Below are positions 53,242 to 61,805 of a DNA stretch of 64,000 nt, piece after piece. Under the pieces are notes generated by a model. It was not told the origin of the DNA, did not search any database, and saw only the letters and a list, made by a program, of their open reading frames with translations. The stretch is from the NCBI GenBank assembly GCA_947478785.1, contig CANJXI010000001.1, positions 55,981 to 119,980 of the forward strand, written 5' to 3'. The stretch comes from Caulobacteraceae bacterium. GTDB taxonomy: Bacteria > Pseudomonadota > Alphaproteobacteria > Caulobacterales > Caulobacteraceae. How positions within the stretch are numbered: position 1 is the stretch's first letter; each line of letters begins with the position of its first letter. The position numbers were made by a program, and so were the translations under genes.

Positions 53242-55005
53242 CTACCGCCCCGCGCGCACCAGACGACCGGGACGGGCGCCGGTGTCGGTGTCGTTGCGGC
53301 GGGTGACCACGCCGTTCACCGCGGTGGCCAAATAGCCGCTCGAGCTCTGCAGCAGGCGCGGGCCGCCGGCCGGCAGGTCGTAGGCCACGCCAGGAAGCTG
53401 CAGCGCCAGGCGATCGAAGTCGATCACGTTGAGGTCGGCCCGCATACCCTCCGCAAGCACCCCGCGATCCGTCAGGCCGTAGAGGTCGGCGTTGTGCTTG
53501 GTCATCTTGGCCACCATGGCCTCCAACGGCAGCCTTGGCCCGCGCTTGCGGTCGCGCGCCCAGAACATCAGCTGGGAGGTGGTCATGGAAGCATCGCAGA
53601 TCACCGAGAGGTGGGCCCCGCCGTCGCCCAGGCCGCTGATCGTCTGTGGGTGCTGCAGCAGATCGTGCATGGCGTCGAGGTTGCCGAGCACGTAGTTGAG
53701 CTGAAGGTCGGTGATCACGTTGCCGCCATCATCGGCGGTCAGGAAGTCGTAGGCATAGGTCTCGGGCGAGACGCCGGCCTTGGCGGCGAGGGCGCCGATC
53801 CGGCTCTCGGCCGTGGGCTCGAAGTCGATCGGGAGCGTCATCGCGAACATGTCGCTCAGCCGCCGCTGAATCATCTCACCTACTCTGCGCTCTTGCCGGC
53901 GTGCCCTGTCGAGCAGGGCGGGCGAATCCGCCTCGGAGAGCACGGCGGCGCGCCGGACCGGGTCGCGCAGCGCCGCCGCGCGCTGGGGCAGCGGCAGGTG
54001 CGCCGTCTCGGCATAAGATGGCTTGAAGCGGAAGGGTTGGTTGCCGTCCAGCATGAACATCAGCCCGCCGGGCCGCGAGGCGATCTGCGGATGCAGGCGG
54101 ACGCCCTGGGCCCGCTGGCGCTCGGATTCCGAGACCATCATCAGCCAGTCCTCGGGGTCGGCCGGCATCTGCAGGACGAGGTAGGTCAGCGGGCGGCCCG
54201 CCGCGCTGGCGATCCGGGCCATGCGGTCATGCTCTTCGCGGCGCAGGTCGCGACCGATACCGTCGCGGACAATGCCGCCGATTGCGCCACGCGGCACCAT
54301 CTGGAACGTGCCATGGCCGCTCTCGCCCATGGCGCGGGCCAACGCCAGCAATTCGTCGTCGGCGGCGAAGGTGCCGGGCACGAATTCGCCCTTGCTCGAA
54401 AGATGTTCCTCGATGCGCCCCCCGGAGAAGCCAATGGCGCCGGCCGCCATCGCGGCCCGCACCTCCCGGGTCATGGCCTCGAGGTCCTCGGCCGTGGCCT
54501 GCTCGTGGCGTAGGGCGCGCTCGCCCATCACCGCGACGCGCAGCGGCGCGTGCGGAAGCTTGGCGGCCACATCCATAGAATAGCGGCGTTCGGCGATCCG
54601 ATCGAGATAGTCCGCGAAGCTGCGCCAGTTCCAGTCCAGCCCGTCCTCGATAACGATGCCAGGAATGTCCTCGACGCCTTCCATCAGCTCGACCAGCTCC
54701 CGCCGGTATTCCTGCCGCAGGGGCGCGAAACCGACCCCGCAGTTGCCGGCGATGGCCATGGTCACGCCATGGGAGAAGCTGGGGTCGATGGCGTCATCCC
54801 AAAGGAACTGACCGTCGTAATGAGTGTGCACGTCGATGAAGCCCGGCGTCACCAACGCACCGTCCGCCTCGATCGTCTCGCGCGCCGGGGCGGTGATACG
54901 TCCGATCTCGACGATCTTGCCGTCCTGCACGCCCACGTCGGCCGTTCGCGGGGCGCCGCCCGTTCCGTCAACGACCGTGCCGCCACGGATTACGAGGTCG
55001 AGCAT
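53242..55005 (-). CDS. N-acyl-D-amino-acid deacylase-family amidohydrolase
   Basis: The 587-residue protein starts MLDLVIRGGTVVDGTGG and has DVHTHYDGQFLWDDA, AIAGNCGVGFAPLRQEYR and GLGDGGAHLSVICDAS. It is the third D-aminoacylase-type enzyme in the window and is closest in length to the one at 28949-30715. The start has GGGAGGAAATTCG upstream. The C-terminus keeps GVLAEGMRADLNVIDFDRL, part of the small beta-sandwich domain. The substrate is unknown. Confidence 0.9.
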   Translation of the reverse strand: MLDLVIRGGTVVDGTGGAPRTADVGVQDGKIVEIGRITAPARETIEADGALVTPGFIDVHTHYDGQFLWDDAIDPSFSHGVTMAIAGNCGVGFAPLRQEYRRELVELMEGVEDIPGIVIEDGLDWNWRSFADYLDRIAERRYSMDVAAKLPHAPLRVAVMGERALRHEQATAEDLEAMTREVRAAMAAGAIGFSGGRIEEHLSSKGEFVPGTFAADDELLALARAMGESGHGTFQMVPRGAIGGIVRDGIGRDLRREEHDRMARIASAAGRPLTYLVLQMPADPEDWLMMVSESERQRAQGVRLHPQIASRPGGLMFMLDGNQPFRFKPSYAETAHLPLPQRAAALRDPVRRAAVLSEADSPALLDRARRQERRVGEMIQRRLSDMFAMTLPIDFEPTAESRIGALAAKAGVSPETYAYDFLTADDGGNVITDLQLNYVLGNLDAMHDLLQHPQTISGLGDGGAHLSVICDASMTTSQLMFWARDRKRGPRLPLEAMVAKMTKHNADLYGLTDRGVLAEGMRADLNVIDFDRLALQLPGVAYDLPAGGPRLLQSSSGYLATAVNGVVTRRNDTDTGARPGRLVRAGR

Positions 55006-55386
55006 CGAATTTCCTCCCGCTCACGTACAGCTATCGCTGCAGAATTGTTGGGCCCAGTATATCGCCGGTCGGCCATTTAGGAACGCATTACCCGCCTTTG
55101 CAGGCCTCACCCAGGCTGGAGCGGCAGCCACCGCGCGGTGCAGGCGGATTTCAGAGCAAGCAGGGAGGCCACATAGATGGCATGTGCCAGTCCGCCGTAG
55201 CCGGGCGAGGCGAGATACAGGAGGCTTCTCGGTCGGCAAGGCGCCTGTCGCTTCCGCGCGGGACTAACGAGGCTCTTCTTGTCCTGCGATCAAGCCCGGT
55301 GGTGCGAGCTGCCTCTGATGACTAACATGCAATTCATGACCCTGATGGCGACGAAGATGCCGTTCGTGGGCCGGGGCTGATAGAGG
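55006..55386. other. 381-base gap without supported gene
   Basis: The gap holds the promoter side of the D-aminoacylase-like gene and the downstream side of the SAF-domain oxidoreductase gene. One minus-strand frame near 55108-55218 reads like a membrane-protein tail (GYGGLAHAIYVASLLAL), but it is short, has no start and matches no family I know. I do not call it a gene. Confidence 0.45.
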
Positions 55387-56709
55387 CTATTCCGCGGCGG
55401 CGGCCCGGTTGGCGAAGGCAGCCTCCATGTCACGCCGTGCGATGGCTGCCTCGCTGTGGATCGGCTCCACGTCGCGCCACAGCACCACCTCGCCCTGGGC
55501 CACGTCGCGGACCAGCTTCACGTGGTGGGCAAGTCCTATCGGCAGGGCGCCCCGCGCCACGCTCTCGCTGGCTGGCATCAGCTTGCCCCACACCGTGAAG
55601 CCGCCTTCGCCATCCAGCATCTCGCCGGCGCGCAGCGGCCGCTTGGCCACTGAGCCCACGTCGCCGCGGAAGCTGCGCGCCTGCCCGGTGGACTCGCCGC
55701 GAAGCGCCGCCGACAGGATCGAAATGTTCAGTTCCAGTCCGATCAGGTGGTACGGCTTGTACATTGCTGCGTACTGGCCCGAAGCATCGGTCTTCATCCC
55801 GTACTGGCGGAAGCAGTCGGCGGCGTAGGCGCTGGGCGCCTTCAGCACCACATAGACGCCCCAGCGCAAGTCACGGAACACCGGGCGCCCGTCACGCTCC
55901 AGTGACGAAACGACCTCGACCATGCCGCTGCGCTCGAGGATTCCGCCGGCCTCGCGCGGCCGCAGGATCGAGGGTAGATCGTCGACCCCGCAGGCAGGGA
56001 ACGCCAGCCCCGTCGCCGGCACGTCCAACTCACAGGCGTTGGCGATGGCTGCCATTTCGATCGCCGACTTGGTGCCATCAAGGAAGGAGTTGAACATCTG
56101 GGCGTTCATGCCCGCGGCGGCGGCTTCCGCCGCGGTCAGGCCGTAGTGGTCCCAAACCCCGTCCGGCGTCACCGCGTGGTAGGCCGCCAGGTACTTGGTG
56201 CCCTTGCCGGCGGCCACCACCTCGAAGCCTGTGGCGCGCGCCCAGTCCACCATCTCGGCCACCAGCGCCGGCTGGTCGCCGTAGGCCATGGAGTAGACAA
56301 CGCCGGCCGCGCGCGCTTCGTGAGCCAGCAGGGGCCCGGCAAGCGCGTCGGCCTCCACATTGACCATGACGATGTGCTTGCCCGCCGCGATCGAGGCCCG
56401 GGCATGGGTGATGCCGGCGCCCGGGTTTCCGGTCGATTCCACAACCACCTCGACATCGTCGCGGCCGGTCAGGGCCACACCGTCATCGACGAACGCCGTG
56501 GCCGCGATCAGCGCCTCGCTCCATCCGACTTCGCGGCACGCTGCGCGGGCGCGCTCGGGATCGAGGTCGGCGATCACCGAGACCTCCAGGCCAGGTGTGA
56601 AGGGGACCTGGGCCAGGAACATCGAGCCGAACTTGCCCGCTCCAATCAGGCCTACGCGGACGGGCGAGCCCGCGGCTGCGCGTTCGGCCAGGAGGCGTGT
56701 GAGGTTCAT
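55387..56709 (-). CDS. NAD(P)-dependent oxidoreductase with C-terminal SAF domain
   Basis: The 440-residue protein has a Rossmann motif VGLIGAGKFGSMFLAQV near residue 19, then VVVESTGNPGAGITHA and VNVEADALAGPLLAHEA, as in homoserine dehydrogenase-like enzymes. The C-terminal third (KRPLRAGEMLDGEGGFTVWG onward, VARGALPIGLAHHVKLVRD) fits a SAF (AFP/FlgA-like) domain. Such fusions occur in sugar-acid and polyol catabolism, but the substrate is not fixed. The ATG at 56709 has AGGAGA nine bases upstream. It follows the PhyH dioxygenase gene by 12 bases and is likely in its operon. Confidence 0.8.
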   Translation of the reverse strand: MNLTRLLAERAAAGSPVRVGLIGAGKFGSMFLAQVPFTPGLEVSVIADLDPERARAACREVGWSEALIAATAFVDDGVALTGRDDVEVVVESTGNPGAGITHARASIAAGKHIVMVNVEADALAGPLLAHEARAAGVVYSMAYGDQPALVAEMVDWARATGFEVVAAGKGTKYLAAYHAVTPDGVWDHYGLTAAEAAAAGMNAQMFNSFLDGTKSAIEMAAIANACELDVPATGLAFPACGVDDLPSILRPREAGGILERSGMVEVVSSLERDGRPVFRDLRWGVYVVLKAPSAYAADCFRQYGMKTDASGQYAAMYKPYHLIGLELNISILSAALRGESTGQARSFRGDVGSVAKRPLRAGEMLDGEGGFTVWGKLMPASESVARGALPIGLAHHVKLVRDVAQGEVVLWRDVEPIHSEAAIARRDMEAAFANRAAAAE

Positions 56710-56721
56710 GGGAGGGCTCTC

Positions 56722-57519
56722 CTAGGCCGGCACGGACGACGCCTGCGCGAGGCGGAGAAGTGCGTCGTCGTCCACGGGAATAATGGGCTCGAAGTCGCGA
56801 TGCGCGATCCACTCCTCGCGCGTCGGGCTGCGGATATAGTTCGAGACCGAGTTCAGCGTCAGGTAGACGATAGTGCGCGGATACGGGGTGATGTTGCCGG
56901 CCGAGCCGTGCACCAGGTTGCCGTGGAACAGCAGCACGCCGCCGGGTTTGCCGATCGGCGTGACGATGCCGCCCTCGTCGACCAACCGGGTCACCGTCTC
57001 TTTGTCCAGCGTCCAGAGCGGATAGGAGGTGGTCGACAGGTCGTGGCCAGCTTTAAGCTCGCCGTGGTGATGGCTGCCCGGTACGAACATCAGCGGGCCG
57101 TTGATAGACATCACCTCGTCGATGAACACCGCGATGTTCATCGCCCGCGGCTGTGGCATGCCGTCGTCGCGCAGCCAGGTGCCATAGTCCTGGTGCCACT
57201 GCCACACCTCGCCGTCGAAGGCCGACTTCGCGTTGACCTTGAACTGATGCATGTAGAGCTGCTCGCCGAGGATCTGCTCGACGGGCTTGATCAGCCGCGG
57301 GTGCGCGCCCAGCAGGCGATAGGCCTCGTTGAAGGTGTGGGCGGCGAAGGCAGTGCGGGGGACGCCCGACTTCTCGCGCCAGACTTCCTTGCGGTCGGAA
57401 GCGAAGATCATCTCCGCCTCGCGCTTGAGTACGCCGATCTCCTGCGGCGTGAACACTCCCGGCAGGAACAGGAAGCCGCGCTTGTGGAAGTCAGAAATCT
57501 GCGTGGCAGACAGGTCCAT
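56722..57519 (-). CDS. Phytanoyl-CoA dioxygenase (PhyH/EctD-like) family protein
   Basis: The 265-residue protein has His109-x-Asp111 (WQWHQDYGTW), distal His204 (GNLVHGSAGN) and Arg215 (YPRTIVYLT) for 2-oxoglutarate. The motif spacing and VPGSHHHGEL are much like ectoine hydroxylase-type PhyH enzymes, but ectoine genes are not nearby. The ATG at 57519 has GGGAGGAG five bases upstream, so the longer frame to 57651 is rejected. It is first in a two-gene operon with the SAF-domain oxidoreductase. A hydroxylation-then-oxidation sequence on one substrate is a reasonable guess. Confidence 0.87.
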   Translation of the reverse strand: MDLSATQISDFHKRGFLFLPGVFTPQEIGVLKREAEMIFASDRKEVWREKSGVPRTAFAAHTFNEAYRLLGAHPRLIKPVEQILGEQLYMHQFKVNAKSAFDGEVWQWHQDYGTWLRDDGMPQPRAMNIAVFIDEVMSINGPLMFVPGSHHHGELKAGHDLSTTSYPLWTLDKETVTRLVDEGGIVTPIGKPGGVLLFHGNLVHGSAGNITPYPRTIVYLTLNSVSNYIRSPTREEWIAHRDFEPIIPVDDDALLRLAQASSVPA

Positions 57520-57816
57520 TCCGACTCCTCCCGCCCGAGGTTCGCCCCGCGGACTTCCCGTTACCACCTCGCGGCTTGGCGCCCCTTTCAGGTCAGCGAG
57601 GGACGCATCCGCGAAGGCATCGATAATCGCATCGGCGCGTCGTGCCCACATTCACGATACAGGTCCTTCAAATCGCCAACCTGGCCGAAACTGTCAACGC
57701 TCAGAGGGCTAGCCGCCGTGGCCGAACTTGATATCGAGCATTTATAAGGGCGGGCGCTGGATCGACAATTCGCCTCGCGCGGGTTCAAATCGGCGGAGAA
57801 GCGAGGGTGACGTTCG

Positions 57817-58332
57817 ATGAGTCACGACAGGGGGCGACCGGAAAGCATGCCCGACCTCGATTGGCTCGTGGCGTTACAGGAAATTCGGCATTTGAAAGCG
57901 CGCCGGGACCGGTACCTCGACGCCAATGACTGGCCGGCCCTTGGGGCGCTCCACGCGCCGGATCATGTGTCGCACCTCCCCGATGGCCAAACGTGGAGCT
58001 CAGCGGCGGAAATGCTGAAGAATACAATCCGCACGCATGGCTACGGCCGAACGGCCAGGTTCGCCTCTTACGACGCAGAGATCGTCTTCGAGACGGCCGC
58101 GAAGGCCCGCGGGATCTGGCCGGTGATGGGCGCCGACATATACGACGAGACCACGCCGAACCGCCACAAAGGCTGGCAGATGGTTTTCGGATACTACCAC
58201 GAGACTTACGAGAAGCGGGACGGGCGGTGGCTGTTCACGAGCCGCCGCTTTCGCCCACACCTTCAGGTTGACTCTGAAGGCGCCGCCCCTTTGGCTGGCC
58301 GCCCCTACGGGTCCGCTGAGGACGCTGAGTGA
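57817..58332 (+). CDS. SnoaL-like protein, first of a tandem pair
   Basis: The 171-residue NTF2-like protein has LDWLVALQEIRHLKARRDRY, DANDWPALGALHAPDHVSH and YHETYEKRDGRWLFTSRR. The second gene 36 bases downstream encodes a clear paralogue with the same motifs in the same order. The start has GAGGGTGA six bases upstream. Family members are ketosteroid isomerase-like, hydrolase-like or non-catalytic; no catalytic set is evident by eye. The pair sits beside a Baeyer-Villiger-type monooxygenase and may act on its product. Confidence 0.82.
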   Translation: MSHDRGRPESMPDLDWLVALQEIRHLKARRDRYLDANDWPALGALHAPDHVSHLPDGQTWSSAAEMLKNTIRTHGYGRTARFASYDAEIVFETAAKARGIWPVMGADIYDETTPNRHKGWQMVFGYYHETYEKRDGRWLFTSRRFRPHLQVDSEGAAPLAGRPYGSAEDAE

Positions 58333-58367
58333 CCGAAGCCGGCGACTGATTTGCGTGGAGGATGCAC

Positions 58368-58919
58368 ATGTCTGTTTCCGAAGACGACGGCGTTCCGCTC
58401 GATTGGACCGGCAGCGGGCGACCCGAAGGCATGTCGGAGTTGGAATGGCTTGTGGCGCATGAAGAACTACGCCTGCTCAAGGCCCGGCGGGATCGTTACG
58501 TTGACGCCAACGATTGGGTGGCGCTTGAGGCGCTCCATGCTCCGGACCACGTTTCATACGCCCTCGGCGAGCAGTGGAATTCGCCCGCGGAGATGATTGA
58601 AAAGACCCGTCCGCGTATGGAGGGCCGGCCCGTGATGCACGCATCGTTCGGGTCCGAAATCCTGTTCGACACACCGACGAGCGCACGCGGCATCTGGTCG
58701 ATGATCGATCCGTCGATCGGCGCCCCCACGGCCGGCGGCGGCGGCGAAGGCTGGCGCATCGTGTTCGGCTACTACTACGAGACCTATGAGAAGCGGAACG
58801 GACGGTGGCTTTTCACGAGCCGCCGATGGCACCCGTATTTCACGATCGGTTCCGATGGGAATGTCGCCCCGACCGAAAGACCGAAGGGCGTGAGCGGTTT
58901 TGCGAAGGGACTACGCTGA
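58368..58919 (+). CDS. SnoaL-like protein, second of a tandem pair
   Basis: The 183-residue protein shares LEWLVAHEELRLLKARRDRY, DANDWVALEALHAPDHVSY and YYETYEKRNGRWLFTSRRWH with the gene just upstream, so the two arose by tandem duplication. The central part differs (SFGSEILFDTPTSARGIWSM), which suggests different ligands or a heterodimer. The ATG at 58368 is chosen because GGAGG lies six bases before it; the in-frame ATG at 58362 abuts that site. It ends 174 bases before the convergent monooxygenase gene. Confidence 0.82.
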   Translation: MSVSEDDGVPLDWTGSGRPEGMSELEWLVAHEELRLLKARRDRYVDANDWVALEALHAPDHVSYALGEQWNSPAEMIEKTRPRMEGRPVMHASFGSEILFDTPTSARGIWSMIDPSIGAPTAGGGGEGWRIVFGYYYETYEKRNGRWLFTSRRWHPYFTIGSDGNVAPTERPKGVSGFAKGLR

Positions 58920-59093
58920 AGGGCGACGAACTTCAGGTCGTGGGAAGGGCGGGTGATTTCTCGAAAGTCTGGATGATCCTGCAGTGCAACTGAGTGGTTC
59001 CGAGCCGAGGGTGGCGGGCTTTCAGTCTAGGCAACTTGTCTCCACCGGGCGTGAATCCCGCAGCCCCAGCTGAGGGCGCCTTCCTTGTCGCGG

Positions 59094-60755
59094 TCAGTTG
59101 TCGGCTAGCGTCGCCGAAGTGCGTGGAACCCGGATTGACGGCGAGGTGGCGGGCTTGAAGTGAAGCCCATCGAAGCCGCGGGCGCGGACCAGGTCGGCCG
59201 CTTCGATGTATCGGCCCATGCCGCCGACGTAGGGGATGAAGGCGCGGGAGCCATCTTCGTTTCGATGCACCATGTAGTCGTTTCCCTGGAGCCTCAGCAG
59301 AGGCTGGGCGAGTTCGGTCACGTGGCTCGTCCACCTTTCCTCGGCGCCTTCGTCAGCCTCCGCCGTCGCATAGCCGTGGGCGTCCATGTGCCGGATGAGA
59401 TCCGATACCCAGGTGGCGTGGTACTCGTTGAGAAGAACCAGGTGGCCCACCGTGGCAGGGCTCCCGGGACCTGTCAGTGTGAAGAGGTTGGGAAATCCTG
59501 CGGTCATTAGTCCAAGGAGGGTGCGGGGTCCGCGATCCCAGCGACTGGTCGGAGACTGACCCTTCTCATTGCGAATGTTGGCCTCGTCGAGCGAGCCGCG
59601 GAACGCATTGAAGCCCAGCGCAAGCACGAGGAGATCGATTTCGTAGTGCCCGTTCGCGGTCTGTATCCCAGTCTCTGTGATCCGTTCGATCGGATTTTCG
59701 GAGATGTCGACCAGGCTAACGTTTTCCCGGTTATAGACCTCGTAGTATCCGGTATCGATAATCAGGCGGCGTGTCCCAAACGGATATTTTGGGCAAAGCT
59801 TCTCGGCCAGGGCGGTGTCTTTAACCGTGCCTCGTATTTTGTTTCGTACAAAATCGGCGACGACCGTATTGGAATCTATGTCGGTGGTCTGGTCGATGAA
59901 TACCAAGTGCATACCTTGGCCGCCGAACTCCCACTGCTCCTCCAGGCGAGCCTGCTGAACAGCCTGGCTGTAGGCTGACGCCGGCCGGGGGCGACTGTCT
60001 TCTTCGTGCTCGCGGGCATCGAACAATCCTGAGCCCAGCCATCGTGCGCGAGCGGCCGGGACGTCTGCGGCGACCGCCTCATAGCGAGCCGCATCGAGCG
60101 GCCCGTTCCGCGCCGGCACCGAATAGTGAGCCGTCCTCTGGAAGACGTAGAGGTGCTCGGCGTCCGGAGCCATGGCGGTGATGGATTGAACGCCGCTGGA
60201 GCCCGTGCCGATCACGCCGATCCGCCGCCCGGCGATCCGCACGGGTTCCCGCGGCCAGCGAGAGGTTCTCCGCACCTCGCCCTTGAAATCCTCCAGGCCG
60301 ATGAGGGTGGGCGTGCGCGGCTCGGTGAGGTTGCCGGTCGCCATCACCAGAAATCGGGTGGTCAGCCTGAGGTCTTCTCCTGCCGTTACGTGATACCGTT
60401 GCTCGTCCGGCCGCCACTCAGCTCCGGTCAGCGGTGTTCTCACCCGAATGGAGTCACGCACACCAAGCCGGTCGACGACGAAATTCAGGTACCTGAGGAT
60501 CTCGTCCTGTCCGGCGTAACGCTCGGACCAGCGCCAGTCGCGATAAAGTTCCGAGGAAAAATGGAAACAGTAGTCGATACTGTCGCCGTCAACCCGCGCT
60601 CCGGGGTAGCGGTTGTGATGCCAGACGCCACCGATTTCCTCGCCCTTCTCGAGGCAGAGGACCTTCAATCCTTCGTTCGCAAAGTGATGGGTGGCGTAGA
60701 TGCCGCCAAATCCCGCACCGACCACGATGACGTCGTAGTCCTTCTCGCGTTGCAT
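59094..60755 (-). CDS. Flavin-containing (Baeyer-Villiger type) monooxygenase with altered fingerprint
   Basis: The 553-residue protein has the first dinucleotide motif GAGFGG (13-18), VWHHNRYPGARVDGDS, and the second motif GTGSSG (183-188). The Baeyer-Villiger fingerprint F-x-G-x3-H-x3-W-P reads F157-K-G159-E-V-R-R163-T-S-R-W167-P168, so the usual His is Arg. The rest (ALGFNAFRGSLDEANI, TLTGPGSPATVGHL) is typical of cyclic-ketone monooxygenases. It likely inserts oxygen into a ketone, perhaps with changed selectivity. The ATG at 60755 gives MQREKDYDVIVVG; ATGs at 60767 and 60818 are also in frame. Confidence 0.87.
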   Translation of the reverse strand: MQREKDYDVIVVGAGFGGIYATHHFANEGLKVLCLEKGEEIGGVWHHNRYPGARVDGDSIDYCFHFSSELYRDWRWSERYAGQDEILRYLNFVVDRLGVRDSIRVRTPLTGAEWRPDEQRYHVTAGEDLRLTTRFLVMATGNLTEPRTPTLIGLEDFKGEVRRTSRWPREPVRIAGRRIGVIGTGSSGVQSITAMAPDAEHLYVFQRTAHYSVPARNGPLDAARYEAVAADVPAARARWLGSGLFDAREHEEDSRPRPASAYSQAVQQARLEEQWEFGGQGMHLVFIDQTTDIDSNTVVADFVRNKIRGTVKDTALAEKLCPKYPFGTRRLIIDTGYYEVYNRENVSLVDISENPIERITETGIQTANGHYEIDLLVLALGFNAFRGSLDEANIRNEKGQSPTSRWDRGPRTLLGLMTAGFPNLFTLTGPGSPATVGHLVLLNEYHATWVSDLIRHMDAHGYATAEADEGAEERWTSHVTELAQPLLRLQGNDYMVHRNEDGSRAFIPYVGGMGRYIEAADLVRARGFDGLHFKPATSPSIRVPRTSATLADN

Positions 60756-60871
60756 CCTGCCACCCATCTTGAACCGTACGGACGCGCGACATTTGCAGAT
60801 GACGCTGCTGGCATGCAAATTCTCCCGTTCGGGCGCTGGGCAGCATGATTGAGATGCTGTTGGTGTGCTGT

Positions 60872-61771
60872 CTAGTTCGGCACTCCGATCATCGCCGCGG
60901 CTTCACGCGGGGTGGCGATGGGACGTCCGACCTGCTGGGCAAGTTCCACCACTTCCTCGACGAGTTCGAGATTGCTTGGCGTCCGTTCGCCGGCATAGTC
61001 CTCGAGGCCGACGCGGACATGGCCGCCTAGTTCGAGCGCGAGCCTGGCCAGACCGCTCGCAGTGACATCCCCGCCGTAGACGTTCACGAGCCATGTGAGC
61101 CCGGAGCCCTGCAGCATTTCGAGGTAGGCCTCCAGCGCCTTGCGCGTCGGCCGGAATCCGAAGGTCATCGCCCCCGGCGTGCCATCCGCGATATTGTAGT
61201 CGCCGCCGAAATAGAGCTTCACCATGGCGCCGTGCCGCAGCCGCCCCGCGGATTGGTACGCCAGGGTTGCGCGCAGGAAGCTTGCGTCGAAGATCGAGAT
61301 GCTCACGGCGAGCTTCAACCGCTCATACTGGTCAAGGATGTAGGCGCAGTCGGCGTAGCTGTGAGAGTAGACCGCGCCACGGGTCCCTGGCGCGCCGCCC
61401 GGACCGGCGCCCGGGCCGGCGAAGTTCACCGAGCCAGGGTCGAGTGGTCCAAAGCGCATCAGGCTCGATTGGGCCAACGCCTCCACATGGGAATTGCGGG
61501 CGACGATGTCAGCGCCCCTTGCGATCGTCGGACATAGAAGGACCTGCGGGTCGGCGGCATGGATTTCCCGCCAGGCCTCCAGGTAGCGATCGGCTGCGGC
61601 CGGGCCGGTGAGCTCAAGCTGCTCGATGTGATTGTGAACCGATTGCGCACCGGCGGCCATGCAGCGCAGGGCGTCCGCCGCGATCTCATCGGGCGTGATG
61701 GGCGCATGGGGATTGCGCGACTTCTTGCAGGCGCCATTCAGCGCCACCTCGATGATGACGGGATCAGACAT
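60872..61771 (-). CDS. BKACE-family (beta-keto acid cleavage) enzyme
   Basis: The 299-residue protein starts VIIEVALNGACKKSRNPHAP and has the zinc motif H46-x-H48 (SVHNHIEQ) of the 3-keto-5-aminohexanoate cleavage (BKACE) family. Later motifs VNVYGGDVT and HVRVGLEDYAGERTPSN also fit. Members cleave a beta-keto acid with acetyl-CoA or another CoA ester to give acetoacetate and a new CoA ester. Most have E-x-x-x-N-G-G after the first strand; here it is E-V-A-L-N-G-A. AAGGA precedes the ATG. It follows the amidohydrolase by 34 bases. The substrate is unknown. Confidence 0.87.
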   Translation of the reverse strand: MSDPVIIEVALNGACKKSRNPHAPITPDEIAADALRCMAAGAQSVHNHIEQLELTGPAAADRYLEAWREIHAADPQVLLCPTIARGADIVARNSHVEALAQSSLMRFGPLDPGSVNFAGPGAGPGGAPGTRGAVYSHSYADCAYILDQYERLKLAVSISIFDASFLRATLAYQSAGRLRHGAMVKLYFGGDYNIADGTPGAMTFGFRPTRKALEAYLEMLQGSGLTWLVNVYGGDVTASGLARLALELGGHVRVGLEDYAGERTPSNLELVEEVVELAQQVGRPIATPREAAAMIGVPN

Positions 61772-61805
61772 GCCATTCCTTCAGCTTGGCGAGGCTCAGA
61801 GTAAG

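Noticed and set aside
55108..55218. Minus-strand reading that resembles a membrane-protein tail (GYGGLAHAIYVASLLAL)
   Set aside because: It is only about 35 codons, has no start or ribosome site, and I do not recognise a family. It may be a gene remnant, but the support is too weak.
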